From Labrys sedimenti (GTDB lineage Bacteria > Pseudomonadota > Alphaproteobacteria > Rhizobiales > Labraceae): a stretch of DNA of 64,000 nucleotides. The stretch spans positions 1 through 64,000 of the forward strand of contig NZ_JAXOUF010000026.1 of assembly GCF_034424805.1 (NCBI RefSeq), read 5' to 3'. Below are positions 25,847 to 35,133 of this stretch, in pieces. Numbering within the stretch: position 1 is the stretch's first letter; every line of letters begins with the position of its first letter. The translations under genes and the position numbers were made by a program. The notes beneath the pieces are model-generated. The model was not told the DNA's origin. It worked only from the letters and a program-made list of their open reading frames with translations, and did not search any database.

Positions 25847-26337
25847 ACGATGACGGAGACCGCTGAACCGGCCGCTTCCCTGGAAATCATCCAACAGAGA
25901 TTGCCGATCTTGGAATTGAGCCGTCGGTCGGTCACGGACGGCGACAGGTTGGCGGGCACGGTCGGATCCATGAATTGCCGCACGCATTGTGCAAGCGCCG
26001 GTTGAAGCGAACGGAAAGGGTGAGAACGTTTGCGACGCATGGAATATGTGTCAACGGACGCCGGAGTGTGCAGAACCTGTTGGCAACGCGTGGGTTGAGG
26101 CCTGACGCAAACGAAAAAACCACCAAAATCAGATTAATGCATTGATATTATTATTAATTTCCTGTTGCAGGGGCAGGCAATCGCCGGTGCCGACATTCCT
26201 TGCGAGTGTCCGTGTAGACGGATGACCTCTGAATTTACCCTGAAATTGGTTGCAACCTGCTAACTGAAGCAAGAAGACACGGGCCTTCGAACCCTGGCCG
26301 CCATCTTTCGCCTGCTGCAGCTGAAACTCGCAATTCA
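25847..26337. other. Intergenic region with no recognised feature
   Basis: About 490 bases. GC is lower toward 26110-26240. A 70-codon minus-strand frame at 26129-26341 lacks a start signal and any family resemblance, and runs into the 3' end of the next gene. I see no terminator-like hairpin with a T-run. Confidence 0.4.
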
Positions 26338-27444
26338 TCATCCATAACTGGCAACCGGCGAACCAAACATGCCTGGTTCCGGTTTGACGCCGAGGCCAGG
26401 TCGCTGCGGAACGGCGATGTGCCCTTCGACAATCTTCACCGGGTTCACACTGTCGTAGTGGCCGTCAATATATTCCTGGGCGATCCAGGCCCCTTCGCAG
26501 CGGCGTGGTTCGACCGTCGACGCCAGATGCGTACACGCCGCCGCGATGATGTCGCCGCCCCAGGCATCGTCGCAGGTGTGGGGCAAGGAGCGGATGGCGC
26601 ACATGTCGCGCACGGTGGTCATCTTGGTCAGGCCGCCGAGCCGGGTCACCTTGAAACCGAAGCCGTCGGCTATGCCCAGGGAAATCGCCCGCAGCACGGC
26701 ATTCTGATCCTCGGTGCTTTCGTCGAGATAGACCGGATGGTTGACCCGCCCCTTCAAGGTCGCGATCTCTTCCACGGTATTGCATGGCTGTTCGAGCACG
26801 AGGGGGATGGACTGGCACAGATGGCTGATCTGCATGGCGGCAGCTACGGTCATACCGCGATTGCCGTCGACGGCGATGCGAGCCTTGTAGCCGACCGCCT
26901 CCCAGACCTTGCGGACCGTGGCGACGTCCTGCTCGAGGCTGCGGCCGCCGATCTTGATCTGAAGGCGGGGATAGCCCGCCCTGACCTTGTCGGCGGCAAT
27001 CCGCGCGGTTTCGTCGGGCTCGCCGACGATCAGGGAGTAGTAGCTCTCGACGCGGTCCGTCAGGGTACCGCCGAGCAGCGTCGAAACCGGAACGCCGAGC
27101 CGCTGGCCGAGGAGGTCGAGGAAAGCGATGTCGAGCGCAGCCTTGGCATAGCCATGCCCGTTCAGGCGCTCGTCCATGCGCCTTGCGAGCAGTCGGATGG
27201 ATTGCACCTGCTGGCCGATCAGGCCGGGAGCGATCTCGGCGATCGCAGCACGGGCGCCAAGGGCATGCTGGGGCTGATAGACCGGGCCGATGGGGCATGT
27301 CTCACCCCAGCCGGTTAGCCCATCATCGGTCACGACTTCCACCAGCGTGGAGTCGAGCGCTTGAACGTCATCGCTTGCCATCCGGTAGACACCGCCCTTG
27401 ACGGGCAGGAGGACTTTATAGACGTTGATGGTCTTGATGCGCAT
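26338..27444 (-). CDS. Enolase-superfamily racemase/dehydratase (hydroxyproline-betaine epimerase-like)
   Basis: 368 residues from ATG 27444; a TTG at 27456 overlaps the upstream stop and is less likely. This is a mandelate racemase/muconate lactonising fold: capping domain, then a barrel with catalytic lysines in QIKIGG (about K164) and FGFKVTRLGG (about K265), and metal ligands D193 (AVDGN), E218 (LEQP) and D241 (LDES). A lysine on each side of the barrel suits 1,1-proton-transfer epimerases and the cis-3-hydroxy-L-proline dehydratase/4R-hydroxyproline-betaine 2-epimerase group. Neighbours (a methyltransferase of the MttB family and a betaine importer) favour a betaine or proline-betaine substrate. 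Which of the two activities applies cannot be decided here. Confidence 0.75.
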   Translation of the reverse strand: MRIKTINVYKVLLPVKGGVYRMASDDVQALDSTLVEVVTDDGLTGWGETCPIGPVYQPQHALGARAAIAEIAPGLIGQQVQSIRLLARRMDERLNGHGYAKAALDIAFLDLLGQRLGVPVSTLLGGTLTDRVESYYSLIVGEPDETARIAADKVRAGYPRLQIKIGGRSLEQDVATVRKVWEAVGYKARIAVDGNRGMTVAAAMQISHLCQSIPLVLEQPCNTVEEIATLKGRVNHPVYLDESTEDQNAVLRAISLGIADGFGFKVTRLGGLTKMTTVRDMCAIRSLPHTCDDAWGGDIIAAACTHLASTVEPRRCEGAWIAQEYIDGHYDSVNPVKIVEGHIAVPQRPGLGVKPEPGMFGSPVASYG

Positions 27445-27452
27445 TGTCGGGC

Positions 27453-29003
27453 TCAATATTCGTCGTTCAGGGCGTCGACGGCAGGAATTTCGCGCGAGCG
27501 GCGTGCAATATAGGCGCGCAGTTCTTCATCCCTTGCCTGGTCGAGCACGGGCTCCTGATAGTCGGCCAACAGGTGCCTGGCGTGTTCGAGCGCCCGGCGA
27601 TTGATGTCCTTCTCGCCTTCGGCCTTCCATTGCTCGATCGAATTGTTGTCGAAGAGCTTGGGAATGAAGAAGGCCGTCTGGAAATTGGCCTGCGTGTGCG
27701 GATGGCCGAGATAGTGTCCGCCCGGCCCGACATCCCTCACGGCTTGCAGGGCTTCCTCGAAATCACCCCATTGGATGCCCTGCGTCATGCGGTAGCCCAT
27801 GGCGCAGACTTCGGCATCCACCACGAACTTGGCCATCGAGCAATGCATGCCGGCCTCGTTCCAGCCGGCCGAGTGCCAGATATAGTTGGCGCCCGACATG
27901 AGGACCGCCATCATGGTCATGGCGCTTTCATACCCGGCCTGGGCGTCGAAGACCTTGGCCCCGCCGAGCAGGTTCGACGTGCGCCAGGGAATATTGTAGC
28001 GCCGTGCCATCTGCCCGATCATGAAGTTCATCAGCGAGATCTCGGGCGTGCCGGCCATCGGCGCTCCCGACTGCATCGAAACCGTCGACAGATAATGCCC
28101 GTAGATCGCCGGGCAGCCCTTGCGGATCACCTGGGTATAGGCGAGTGCCGAGAGCGCCTCGGCATTGAGCTGGGCGACCGCGGCGGCCGTCGACGCCGGC
28201 GTATTCGCACCGCCCAGAACGAAGGGCGAGCAGAGCACGGGCTGGTTTCGCCGGCAGAATGCGCGCATCGCGCCGAGCATGACCTGGTCCCATACCAGCG
28301 GCGAGTTGCCGTTGCAGTTGCCGGTCGTCACCGCATGATTTTCCAGGAAACCGGGCCCGAACAGGATATCGCACATGTCGAGCACGTCCTCGGCATTCCT
28401 GGCCGAGGTGGTCATTCCCATGAAGATCTTGTCGGAATGCTTCATCGACGAATAGGTAATGTGGAGATGGCGGTGCGCGACGACGATGTCCATCGGCTCG
28501 ACGATGTGGTGCGCCGATGAATGCAGCGCCGGCATCATGTGGGCAAGCTTATGAAAGGTGCCGAGATCCTCGAGTGTCGGCAACCGCCTGACATCGTCGA
28601 GGTCACGCAGATACGGCGCGCCGGTCATCGGCACGAAGATGGAATTGGGCCCGCCGAGCTCCACGTTCTTGGCCGGGTTCCGCGCATGATAGGTGATATC
28701 GCGCGGAATGGTGCTGATCAGATCCATCACCAGATCGCGGTCTAGATGAACGCGCTCGCCTCGAACATCCGCCCCCGCTCTTTTCCAGTCTTCGAGAGCG
28801 ATGGGATCGCGAAACACCACCCCGATATCCTCAAGAATGGCCAGGGACGCCTGGTGGATGCGCTCGACCTGATCGGCATCCATCGGCTCGACCACGGGCA
28901 AGGCACGTTTGAGGGTCGGGAGCATGTCGACCTTGGGGGCCATTCGGATGGCGCGGCGGGCATCGCGCCCGCTCCTTCGAGTTGTGCTCTCCTGAATGGT
29001 CAC
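27453..29003 (-). CDS. Trimethylamine methyltransferase (MttB) family protein, non-pyrrolysine
   Basis: 516 residues from GTG 29003, with GGAGG upstream at good spacing; the frame to 29027 lacks this. Family landmarks run throughout: GGPNSIFVPMTGAPYLRDLDDVRRLPTLED, HIVEPMDIV, TTGNCNGNSPLVWD and SPFVLGGANTPASTAAAVAQ. There is no in-frame amber codon, so this is a pyrrolysine-free member, like glycine-betaine or proline-betaine:corrinoid methyltransferases. Such enzymes move a methyl group from a quaternary amine to a cobalamin protein. No corrinoid protein, reductive activator or folate methyltransferase gene lies in the window. The gene is followed within 8 bases by the enolase-type gene and is divergent from a LysR gene. 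Confidence 0.85.
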   Translation of the reverse strand: MTIQESTTRRSGRDARRAIRMAPKVDMLPTLKRALPVVEPMDADQVERIHQASLAILEDIGVVFRDPIALEDWKRAGADVRGERVHLDRDLVMDLISTIPRDITYHARNPAKNVELGGPNSIFVPMTGAPYLRDLDDVRRLPTLEDLGTFHKLAHMMPALHSSAHHIVEPMDIVVAHRHLHITYSSMKHSDKIFMGMTTSARNAEDVLDMCDILFGPGFLENHAVTTGNCNGNSPLVWDQVMLGAMRAFCRRNQPVLCSPFVLGGANTPASTAAAVAQLNAEALSALAYTQVIRKGCPAIYGHYLSTVSMQSGAPMAGTPEISLMNFMIGQMARRYNIPWRTSNLLGGAKVFDAQAGYESAMTMMAVLMSGANYIWHSAGWNEAGMHCSMAKFVVDAEVCAMGYRMTQGIQWGDFEEALQAVRDVGPGGHYLGHPHTQANFQTAFFIPKLFDNNSIEQWKAEGEKDINRRALEHARHLLADYQEPVLDQARDEELRAYIARRSREIPAVDALNDEY

Positions 29004-29060
29004 GCTCGCCTCCGCTTGTCTTAACATTACTGCGGCTAAGGCCTTGCAGTTACTGGGACT

Positions 29061-29081
29061 ATTGCTGCAAGCTAGGGCAAT
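29061..29081. promoter_or_regulatory. Candidate LysR-type binding box
   Basis: ATTGC-N11-GCAAT (29061-29065 and 29077-29081) is a perfect interrupted palindrome of the T-N11-A type used by LysR regulators. It lies between the divergent mttB-like and LysR genes. An overlapping TTGCAG...CTGCAA pair (29044-29049, 29065-29070) may extend the site. Confidence 0.6.
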
Positions 29082-29158
29082 GTCCTAATGCAAAAGTCTC
29101 ACGCGCGTGTTGACTTAATTGCTGCCCTATTCGATCTTGGAAAGAAGCTCGGCTCAGC

Positions 29159-30076
29159 ATGGTCCGCCGCTATTACGATCTGCCCTCGCTCACCACTCTG
29201 GCGGTTTTCGAGGCCTCCGCACGGCATCTCTCGTTCAAGCTCGCCGCCCGCGAGCTCAACGTCACGCCCGGCGCGGTCAGCCGGCAGATCAAGGCGATCG
29301 AGGACGAATTGGGTGTGCCGCTCTTTGCGCGCCTCGGCACCGGCGTGGCGCTGACGAGCGCGGGCGAGGATCTCTACGGGGTGCTCTCCAACAGCTTTTC
29401 GCGCGCTGCCGAGGTCGTGCGGACAATCAAACAGGGAGACCGGTCGAGGAACGTCACCATTGCCTGCACCGATGCCTTCGCCACGATGTGGCTGGTGCCT
29501 CGCATGCGCGGCTTCTGGCAGCGCTACCCGGAGATCACCGTCGACCATCTCATCTCCGACAATCCGCGCGATTTGCGTCGAGCAGAGGTCGAGTTGCGGG
29601 TGCGCTACGGCCTTGGCTCCTGGGCGGACGAGACGGCCGAGCTTTTGTTCGACGACACCATCTATCCGGTCTGCGGCCGAGGTTTCGCCGCCGAGCATCG
29701 GGATGCAACCGCCGAAACGCTGGCCGAACTGCCTCTCGTTCACGTGGATTGGGTCGATCCGGAATGGTCGGATTGGGATGAGGTTCTACGCCGCTCCAAC
29801 ATTCCGCACGGTCCCTTGAGAGGCCGGCGCTACGGGAAGTTCAGTGTCGCGCTTCAGGCCACCCAGGCCGACCAGGGTGTCGCCGTAGGGTGGCATCGGC
29901 TGGTACGGTCCCTGGTCGAGAAGGGGCGGCTCACGCGCCTGACCGACCTCGAAATTCCGGCACCGGGTGGCTATTACCTGACCTGGAACGACAACAGGGT
30001 GCTGAGCCCGGCGGCCGAAACCCTTCGCAGCTGGCTGAGAGAGATCGCCGAGAGCGAACGGCAAGCCTTCAACTGA
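29159..30076 (+). CDS. LysR family transcriptional regulator (GcvA-like)
   Basis: 305 residues. The N-terminal winged HTH reads LTTLAVFEASARHLSFKLAARELNVTPGAVSRQIKAIEDELGVPLFAR, which is typical of the GcvA/AmpR subgroup, followed by the periplasmic-binding-protein-like effector domain (VTIACTDAFATMWLVPRM, GVAVGWHRLVRSLVEKGRL). It is divergent from the MttB-family/enolase operon and probably activates it in response to the pathway substrate. It also lies next to the amine oxidase operon end at 30124. Confidence 0.9.
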   Translation: MVRRYYDLPSLTTLAVFEASARHLSFKLAARELNVTPGAVSRQIKAIEDELGVPLFARLGTGVALTSAGEDLYGVLSNSFSRAAEVVRTIKQGDRSRNVTIACTDAFATMWLVPRMRGFWQRYPEITVDHLISDNPRDLRRAEVELRVRYGLGSWADETAELLFDDTIYPVCGRGFAAEHRDATAETLAELPLVHVDWVDPEWSDWDEVLRRSNIPHGPLRGRRYGKFSVALQATQADQGVAVGWHRLVRSLVEKGRLTRLTDLEIPAPGGYYLTWNDNRVLSPAAETLRSWLREIAESERQAFN

Positions 30077-30123
30077 ACGCGTGCCCGACAGGCAGAATGC
30101 GTTTCACCCCGGGCTTTGTTCCC

Positions 30124-31446
30124 TCACATTTCTCGCCCCGCCCGCTTTTGCAGCCACCACAGCTTCGCCGTCGCTCCAAGGGACATGAACGGTTCGGGAT
30201 AGAGCTTCCGGGGGACGGGTCCCGACAGCGCTTCCTCTACCATCATCTCTCCGCTGCCCGCCGCCAGGTCGGCGATGAGCTTGCCATAGAGCGTGCCCTT
30301 GACCGTTCCCAGCCCGTTGCAGCAGCAGCCCGAATAGATGCCCTGCTCGACCTCGCCGAAGGCCGGCGCACTGTTGAGGGACAGGCACAGATGCCCGGCC
30401 CAGCGAAACTCGGCCTGCACGCCGGGCAGCATCGGGAACCGCTCGTCGAAGGAGCGGTCATGCGCCTTGCCGAAATTTTTGACCAATCCATCCGAAACCT
30501 GCATCGCGGGATTGTAGGTGCAGGAATTCCGCACCACGATCCGGTCTCCGAAGCGCCGGACGGTCGACCCGAGCGGATCGGCCGGGATGAGGCCCCAATA
30601 GTTCTCGCCGCCGAGCTTCGCTATCTGCGCCGAGGTCAGCTTTTGCGACATGCTCGCATAGAGGAAGATGTGCATGAGACGGCGGCGAAAGAAGCCGAAG
30701 CTTTCGACCTGCCCATTCACCGTCAGGATGATGCGGGGCGCCTCGACCTCTCCCTGAGGCGTCGACACCGTATGCGTCGTCCCGCTCCTGATCGAGACGA
30801 CCGGCGAATTCTCGAAGATCTCGACCTTTTCGGCGAGGCCGTGGGCGACACCGCGAATATAGGCGGCCGGCTGTATCATCACCGTGCCCGGTGTAAACGT
30901 GCCCCCGGCATAGTAGGAGGTTCCGGTCACGCGGCGCAAATCGTCGGCGCTCAGTTTTTCGAACGGCTCGCCGAGGCTGGACAAATGCTGCTCGAACTCC
31001 GCAAGGACCCGCTGGCCTCGTGCCGTGGCGGCGCCATGATATTTGCCGGCCCGAATGAAATGAGGCTCCAGCCCGTATTCCGCGGCAGCGCCGGCTGCGA
31101 ACTCGATGGCGGCCCGGTTCATTCGGATCTGCTTGATGTCGTGGTCGCGGCCGCCCGCGTAATTATCGCTCGCAAGTTCGTGCGGCAGGTCGATCATGAA
31201 GCCTGAATTGCGGCCTGCGGCACCCCAACCGATTCTCTGCGCATCGAGAACGACAATGCGGGAGCCGGGTTGCAGCTGGGTCAGGCGGCGTGCGGCTGCC
31301 ATGCCGGCAAAGCCCCCGCCGATGACGACCCAGTCGGCCGTGCGCTTTCCCTCCAGGACGCGCGGGGGTGCCGGTTTTGGCAGGAGTTCGTACCAGCCCG
31401 ATCCGGCCAGGTCAGCCGGCGTCCTGATCGCAGTGTGGATAGCCAT
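30124..31446 (-). CDS. FAD-dependent amine/amino-acid oxidoreductase (DAO family)
   Basis: 440 residues. The FAD-binding motif is VVIGGGFAGMAAARRL near residue 42, followed by GAAGRNSGFMIDLPHEL, as in gamma-glutamylputrescine oxidase/OrdL-type enzymes. The C-terminal RWAGHLCLSLNSAPAFGEVEQGIYSGCCCNGLGT is the second flavin contact region. The start is ATG 31446. The gene follows the aldehyde dehydrogenase by 12 bases, and together they would oxidise an amine to an aldehyde and then to an acid. In this locus it may demethylate or deaminate an intermediate derived from a betaine or amino acid. The substrate is inferred only from neighbours. Confidence 0.85.
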   Translation of the reverse strand: MAIHTAIRTPADLAGSGWYELLPKPAPPRVLEGKRTADWVVIGGGFAGMAAARRLTQLQPGSRIVVLDAQRIGWGAAGRNSGFMIDLPHELASDNYAGGRDHDIKQIRMNRAAIEFAAGAAAEYGLEPHFIRAGKYHGAATARGQRVLAEFEQHLSSLGEPFEKLSADDLRRVTGTSYYAGGTFTPGTVMIQPAAYIRGVAHGLAEKVEIFENSPVVSIRSGTTHTVSTPQGEVEAPRIILTVNGQVESFGFFRRRLMHIFLYASMSQKLTSAQIAKLGGENYWGLIPADPLGSTVRRFGDRIVVRNSCTYNPAMQVSDGLVKNFGKAHDRSFDERFPMLPGVQAEFRWAGHLCLSLNSAPAFGEVEQGIYSGCCCNGLGTVKGTLYGKLIADLAAGSGEMMVEEALSGPVPRKLYPEPFMSLGATAKLWWLQKRAGREM

Positions 31447-31458
31447 GGCCAAGCCGGT

Positions 31459-32985
31459 TCAGTCGAGCGTCTTGGTCGTGCGGGGGTCAGAGATATCGGC
31501 CCAGATTGTCTTCAGCTCCGTGTACTGGTCATGGGCGTGCAGGGACTTGTCGCGGCCGCCAAAGCCGGATTGCTTGAAACCGCCGAACGGCGTGGTGATG
31601 TCACCCTCGCCATAGCAGTTGATGGTCACGGTGCCGGCACGGATATCGCGCGCCATGCGATGGGCCTGGCCGAGATTGGCAGAGAAGACCGAGGCGGCAA
31701 GACCATACGGGGTGTCGTTGGCGACACGTACCGCCTCGTCGGCGCTCGCCACCGTGATGATCGACAGGACGGGGCCGAAGATCTCCTCCCTGGCGATCAC
31801 CATGCTCGGTTTGACGTCGTCGAAGATGGTCGGCTCGATGAAATAGCCCTTGCCGATCTTGCAGGCTTCGCCCCCAGCGATGATTTTCGCGCCCTCGGCC
31901 TTGCCCTTCCTGATGTAGTCCATGATCGTCTCGAACTGTTCCTTCGAGACGATCGCGCCGAGCCGGTTGGCCGGATCGAGCGGGTCGCCAAGCGGCCAGT
32001 CCCTCAATTTGGCGATGATCTGCTCGACGAGCGCGTCCTTGACCTTTTCATGCACGATGAGCCTGGAATTGGACGAGCAGTTCTCGCCCATGTTCCAGAA
32101 CACGGCCTGGGTCGCTTGCTGGGCCACGACATCGAGGCACTCGGCATCGTCCATGACGATGCAGGGGTTCTTGCCCCCGCATTCGAGCACGATGCGCTTC
32201 AGATTGCTCTTGGCCGAATATTCGAGGAACTTACGTCCGATATCGGTGGAGCCGGTGAACGCGACCATGTCGATGTCGGGATGCAGGCCAAGCGCTTGGC
32301 CCGTCACCTCGCCGGGCCCGGGCAGGATCTGCAAGACACCGCTCGGCAAGCCGGCCTGGTGGGCGAGCTCGGCCATGCGCAGTGCCGACATGTTGGTCTG
32401 CTCGGCCGGTTTGACGATGACGGAGTTGCCGGTGGCGAGCGCCGGCCCGATCTTCCAGGCCAGCATCAGGATCGGGAAATTCCAAGGCAGCACGCAGGCG
32501 ACCACGCCAAGCGGCTGGCGCACGATCATCGAGACCACGTTGTCGCCCGAAGGCGAGGTCTGGCCATAGACCTTGTCGGCGGCCTCGGCATGCCATTCCA
32601 GGCAATGCAGGGCCTCGGGAATATCGATCGTCTCGACGTCGAAGATCGGTTTGCCGCTCTCCAGCGTCTCGATGACGGCCAATTCGTGGGCGTTGTCCCG
32701 CAGCAGCTTGACGAAGCGCTTGAGCACGCTCTTGCGCTCGCTGGGGTGGGCCCGCGACCAGGTGCCGGCCTCGAAGACCCCGCGTGCCTTCTCGACGGCG
32801 AGGTCCACGTCAGCCTTGCCACAGCTGGCGATCCTTGCGAGACGCTCGCCCGTGGCCGGATTGATGGAATCGAAGGTATCCGCGGACAGAGCCGGCCGCG
32901 CCTTGCCGTCGATCACCGCATTGGTCGGCAGCGGCAGGCTCTGGGCCAGGGCCGCGTACTCATCACGCGTTAAGAGCAACGACAT
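31459..32985 (-). CDS. NAD(P)-dependent aldehyde dehydrogenase (PuuC/betaine-aldehyde type)
   Basis: 508 residues from ATG 32985, overlapping the 3' end of the upstream DapA-family gene by 23 bases. All class I/II ALDH signatures are intact: LPWNFPILMLAWKIGPALATGN, FTGSTDIGRKF, the general base E268 in LECGGKNP, and the nucleophile C303 in MGENCSSNSR. The PFGGFKQSGFGGRDKS tail is typical of gamma-glutamyl-aminobutyraldehyde or aminoaldehyde dehydrogenases. It works in sequence with the FAD oxidase downstream and the lyase upstream. Confidence 0.92.
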   Translation of the reverse strand: MSLLLTRDEYAALAQSLPLPTNAVIDGKARPALSADTFDSINPATGERLARIASCGKADVDLAVEKARGVFEAGTWSRAHPSERKSVLKRFVKLLRDNAHELAVIETLESGKPIFDVETIDIPEALHCLEWHAEAADKVYGQTSPSGDNVVSMIVRQPLGVVACVLPWNFPILMLAWKIGPALATGNSVIVKPAEQTNMSALRMAELAHQAGLPSGVLQILPGPGEVTGQALGLHPDIDMVAFTGSTDIGRKFLEYSAKSNLKRIVLECGGKNPCIVMDDAECLDVVAQQATQAVFWNMGENCSSNSRLIVHEKVKDALVEQIIAKLRDWPLGDPLDPANRLGAIVSKEQFETIMDYIRKGKAEGAKIIAGGEACKIGKGYFIEPTIFDDVKPSMVIAREEIFGPVLSIITVASADEAVRVANDTPYGLAASVFSANLGQAHRMARDIRAGTVTINCYGEGDITTPFGGFKQSGFGGRDKSLHAHDQYTELKTIWADISDPRTTKTLD

Positions 32986-33907
32986 TCGGGGCACCCTTCT
33001 TGATGGACTTGTTGTCGATGGAAGCGATCACCGCCTTGAGCGTGCGGATCGTGTTCGCGAGTTCCCGCCGCTCGTCTTCTTCAAGCCCGCGCATCGGCTT
33101 GCGCACGGGCCCCGCCGGCAATCCCGCCAGCTCGCAGCCATATTTGATGGCCTGGACGAATTTGCCGCCCTGCTCGAGCACCCGCATCAACGGCAGCAGG
33201 GCGGACATGATCAGCCGGCCCTTGGCGAAGTCCTTTTCGACGACGCAAGCATTGTAGAGGGCGAGATGCTCCTCGGGCAGGCAATTGCCCGCGCCGCACA
33301 CCCAGCCCCTGGCCCCCCAGACGAAGAATTCCAGCGCCTGGTCGTCCATGCCGCAGAACAGATCGATATGCGGATAGTCGCGCGCCAGGATGTGCAATTG
33401 GTTCACGCTGCCGCTGGATTCTTTGATCGCTCGGAAATTGGTGTTGCGGCCGACGCGGTCGAGGAACTCGGTGTCCATCATCGTGCCGGTGCGGCCGGGG
33501 TAGTTGTAGAGCATGATCGGCATGTCGGCCGCCCGGTCGATCGCCAGTGCATGGTTGGCGAGCTCCTGCTGCGTGGGCACCGCATAGTAGGGCGAGCCGA
33601 TCAGGATACCGTCATATTTCAGATCGCGGGCGATGAGCGCGTATTCGATGCAATCCTCGGTCCGGATGGCGCCGACGCCGGCGATCAACGGCACGCGGCC
33701 ATGGGCGACCTTCGCGGCGAGCTTGAGCAGGCCCACCCGTTCGTCCCGTGACTGAGCATAGTACTCGCCCGTGGTTCCGCCGATGACGATGCCGTGGACG
33801 CCGGCCGCGATGAGATGTTCCAGGACGGTTTCGAAGCCGGCTCGATCGATCGACCCGTCCTCGTGAAATGGCGTGATGATCGGCGGGATGATGCCTTTGA
33901 AGGACAT
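32963..33907 (-). CDS. DapA-family class I lyase/aldolase
   Basis: 314 residues of the dihydrodipicolinate synthase/N-acetylneuraminate lyase fold. Key residues are visible: GGTTGEYYAQ loop, YNYPGRTG with Y136, and the Schiff-base lysine K162 in RAIKESSG. In hydroxyproline degradation a member of this family deaminates pyrroline-hydroxycarboxylate, after which an aldehyde dehydrogenase acts. The gene order here (lyase, aldehyde dehydrogenase, FAD oxidase) is compatible with that, but other keto-acid aldol reactions fit equally. It is divergent from the betaine importer, with a 224-base promoter region (33908-34131) between them. Confidence 0.88.
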   Translation of the reverse strand: MSFKGIIPPIITPFHEDGSIDRAGFETVLEHLIAAGVHGIVIGGTTGEYYAQSRDERVGLLKLAAKVAHGRVPLIAGVGAIRTEDCIEYALIARDLKYDGILIGSPYYAVPTQQELANHALAIDRAADMPIMLYNYPGRTGTMMDTEFLDRVGRNTNFRAIKESSGSVNQLHILARDYPHIDLFCGMDDQALEFFVWGARGWVCGAGNCLPEEHLALYNACVVEKDFAKGRLIMSALLPLMRVLEQGGKFVQAIKYGCELAGLPAGPVRKPMRGLEEDERRELANTIRTLKAVIASIDNKSIKKGAPNVVALNA

Positions 33908-34131
33908 GGATTAGCTCCGCTGTAGCTCACGAAAGGATTGCGAAGAGACGCTACAGAAGTCCGGGCGCTTGGACAGTCGAAATAAAGTCAATCGGCAGGC
34001 TACTTTTTTGCGCCCGCCGGTTGGAGCAAATCCATGTTACGCATTTCTCACCTGATAAAGGTGGCCTGAACAAAACTGAAAAGCTCGGCAATCTATGAAT
34101 TGTCAAGCAACCATCACCAGGAGAGGGTACG

Positions 34132-35049
34132 ATGTCGAAGATGCCGAGCCTCGAGGCTTCACGGCGGCAATTTCTACAGTTGGGTGGTAGTGCGGCCTTG
34201 GTGGCGGCAGGGTTTTCAACAACAGCTCTTGCCGATGCCTCGCGTCCGCTGGTCTATGCTTACGCAAATTGGTCCGATGCCCTCGCGATTACCTTCATAG
34301 GAAAGAAGCTGATCGAGGACAATTTTGGCTACAAGGTCCAGCCGCTGCAAGCCGATCCAGGCGTCATCTACGCCTCGCTCCAGTCCGGCAAGGTGGATGC
34401 CTTCTCGAATTCCTACATGCAGGGCACGGGCCCGCTGAAGGGCGACTACAAGGGCGGTCAGGCGGACTATGTGAAGAAGGTCGCCGGCGCGATCGAGATT
34501 CTAGGCATTTCAGAAGGGCCGATGACGCAGGGCCTGGCGGTGCCCGACTATGTCGAGATCAACTCGATCGAGGAACTGAACGCACACGCCGACAAGTTCG
34601 GCGGTAGCATCATCGGCATCGATGCGGGCTCGGGCCTGATGCAATCGGCCGACAAGACCGTGAAGGCCTATGACCTCAAGCTGAAGCTCGTGGCGGGCAG
34701 CGAAGCGGCGATGGAAGCCGCCTTCGGCCGAGCCATCGGCCGCAAGGACTGGATCGTCGTCACCACATGGGAGCCGCTGCCGATGTGGACCCAGTACAAG
34801 ATGCGCTATCTCAAGGATCCCAAGGCGACGATGATGGAAGAGCCGTTCTACTGCTTCCACGCCGTGCGCAAGGACTTCAAGGACAACTTCCCGAAGGCGC
34901 ACGCATTCCTCCAGAAGTTCCACATTCCCAACGATCAGGAAGCGCTCGTGATGAGCTGGATCGACAAGGGAATGAAGCCCGAGGAAGCCGCTGCCAAGTG
35001 GATCGACGACAACAAGGGCAAAGGCCTCATCGAGCAGTGGATCGCCTGA
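34132..35049 (+). CDS. Glycine betaine/proline-type ABC importer, substrate-binding protein
   Basis: 305 residues. A twin-arginine-like signal (SRRQFLQLGGSAALVAAG, residues 10-27, cleavage near ALADA) is followed by an OpuAC/ProX fold: LVYAYANWSDALAITFIGKKLIEDNFGYKV, TTWEPLPMWTQYKMRYL. Aromatic residues such as the Trp in NWSD and TWEPLPMW are placed as in betaine-binding cages. AGGAG precedes ATG 34132. It delivers a quaternary amine to the permease at 36295. It is first in an operon with the ATPase and permease. Confidence 0.88.
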   Translation: MSKMPSLEASRRQFLQLGGSAALVAAGFSTTALADASRPLVYAYANWSDALAITFIGKKLIEDNFGYKVQPLQADPGVIYASLQSGKVDAFSNSYMQGTGPLKGDYKGGQADYVKKVAGAIEILGISEGPMTQGLAVPDYVEINSIEELNAHADKFGGSIIGIDAGSGLMQSADKTVKAYDLKLKLVAGSEAAMEAAFGRAIGRKDWIVVTTWEPLPMWTQYKMRYLKDPKATMMEEPFYCFHAVRKDFKDNFPKAHAFLQKFHIPNDQEALVMSWIDKGMKPEEAAAKWIDDNKGKGLIEQWIA

Positions 35050-35133
35050 ATCCCGCTTCTCACTTCGCCACGACGTTCGAGAGCGGATCTCTTCGTTCCC
35101 GAACGCCATCCCATTTGCCGAGGGAGGGGTTGG

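Noticed and set aside
27453..29003. Pyrrolysine-containing MttB
   Set aside because: There is no in-frame TAG within the gene, so it belongs to the pyrrolysine-free group.
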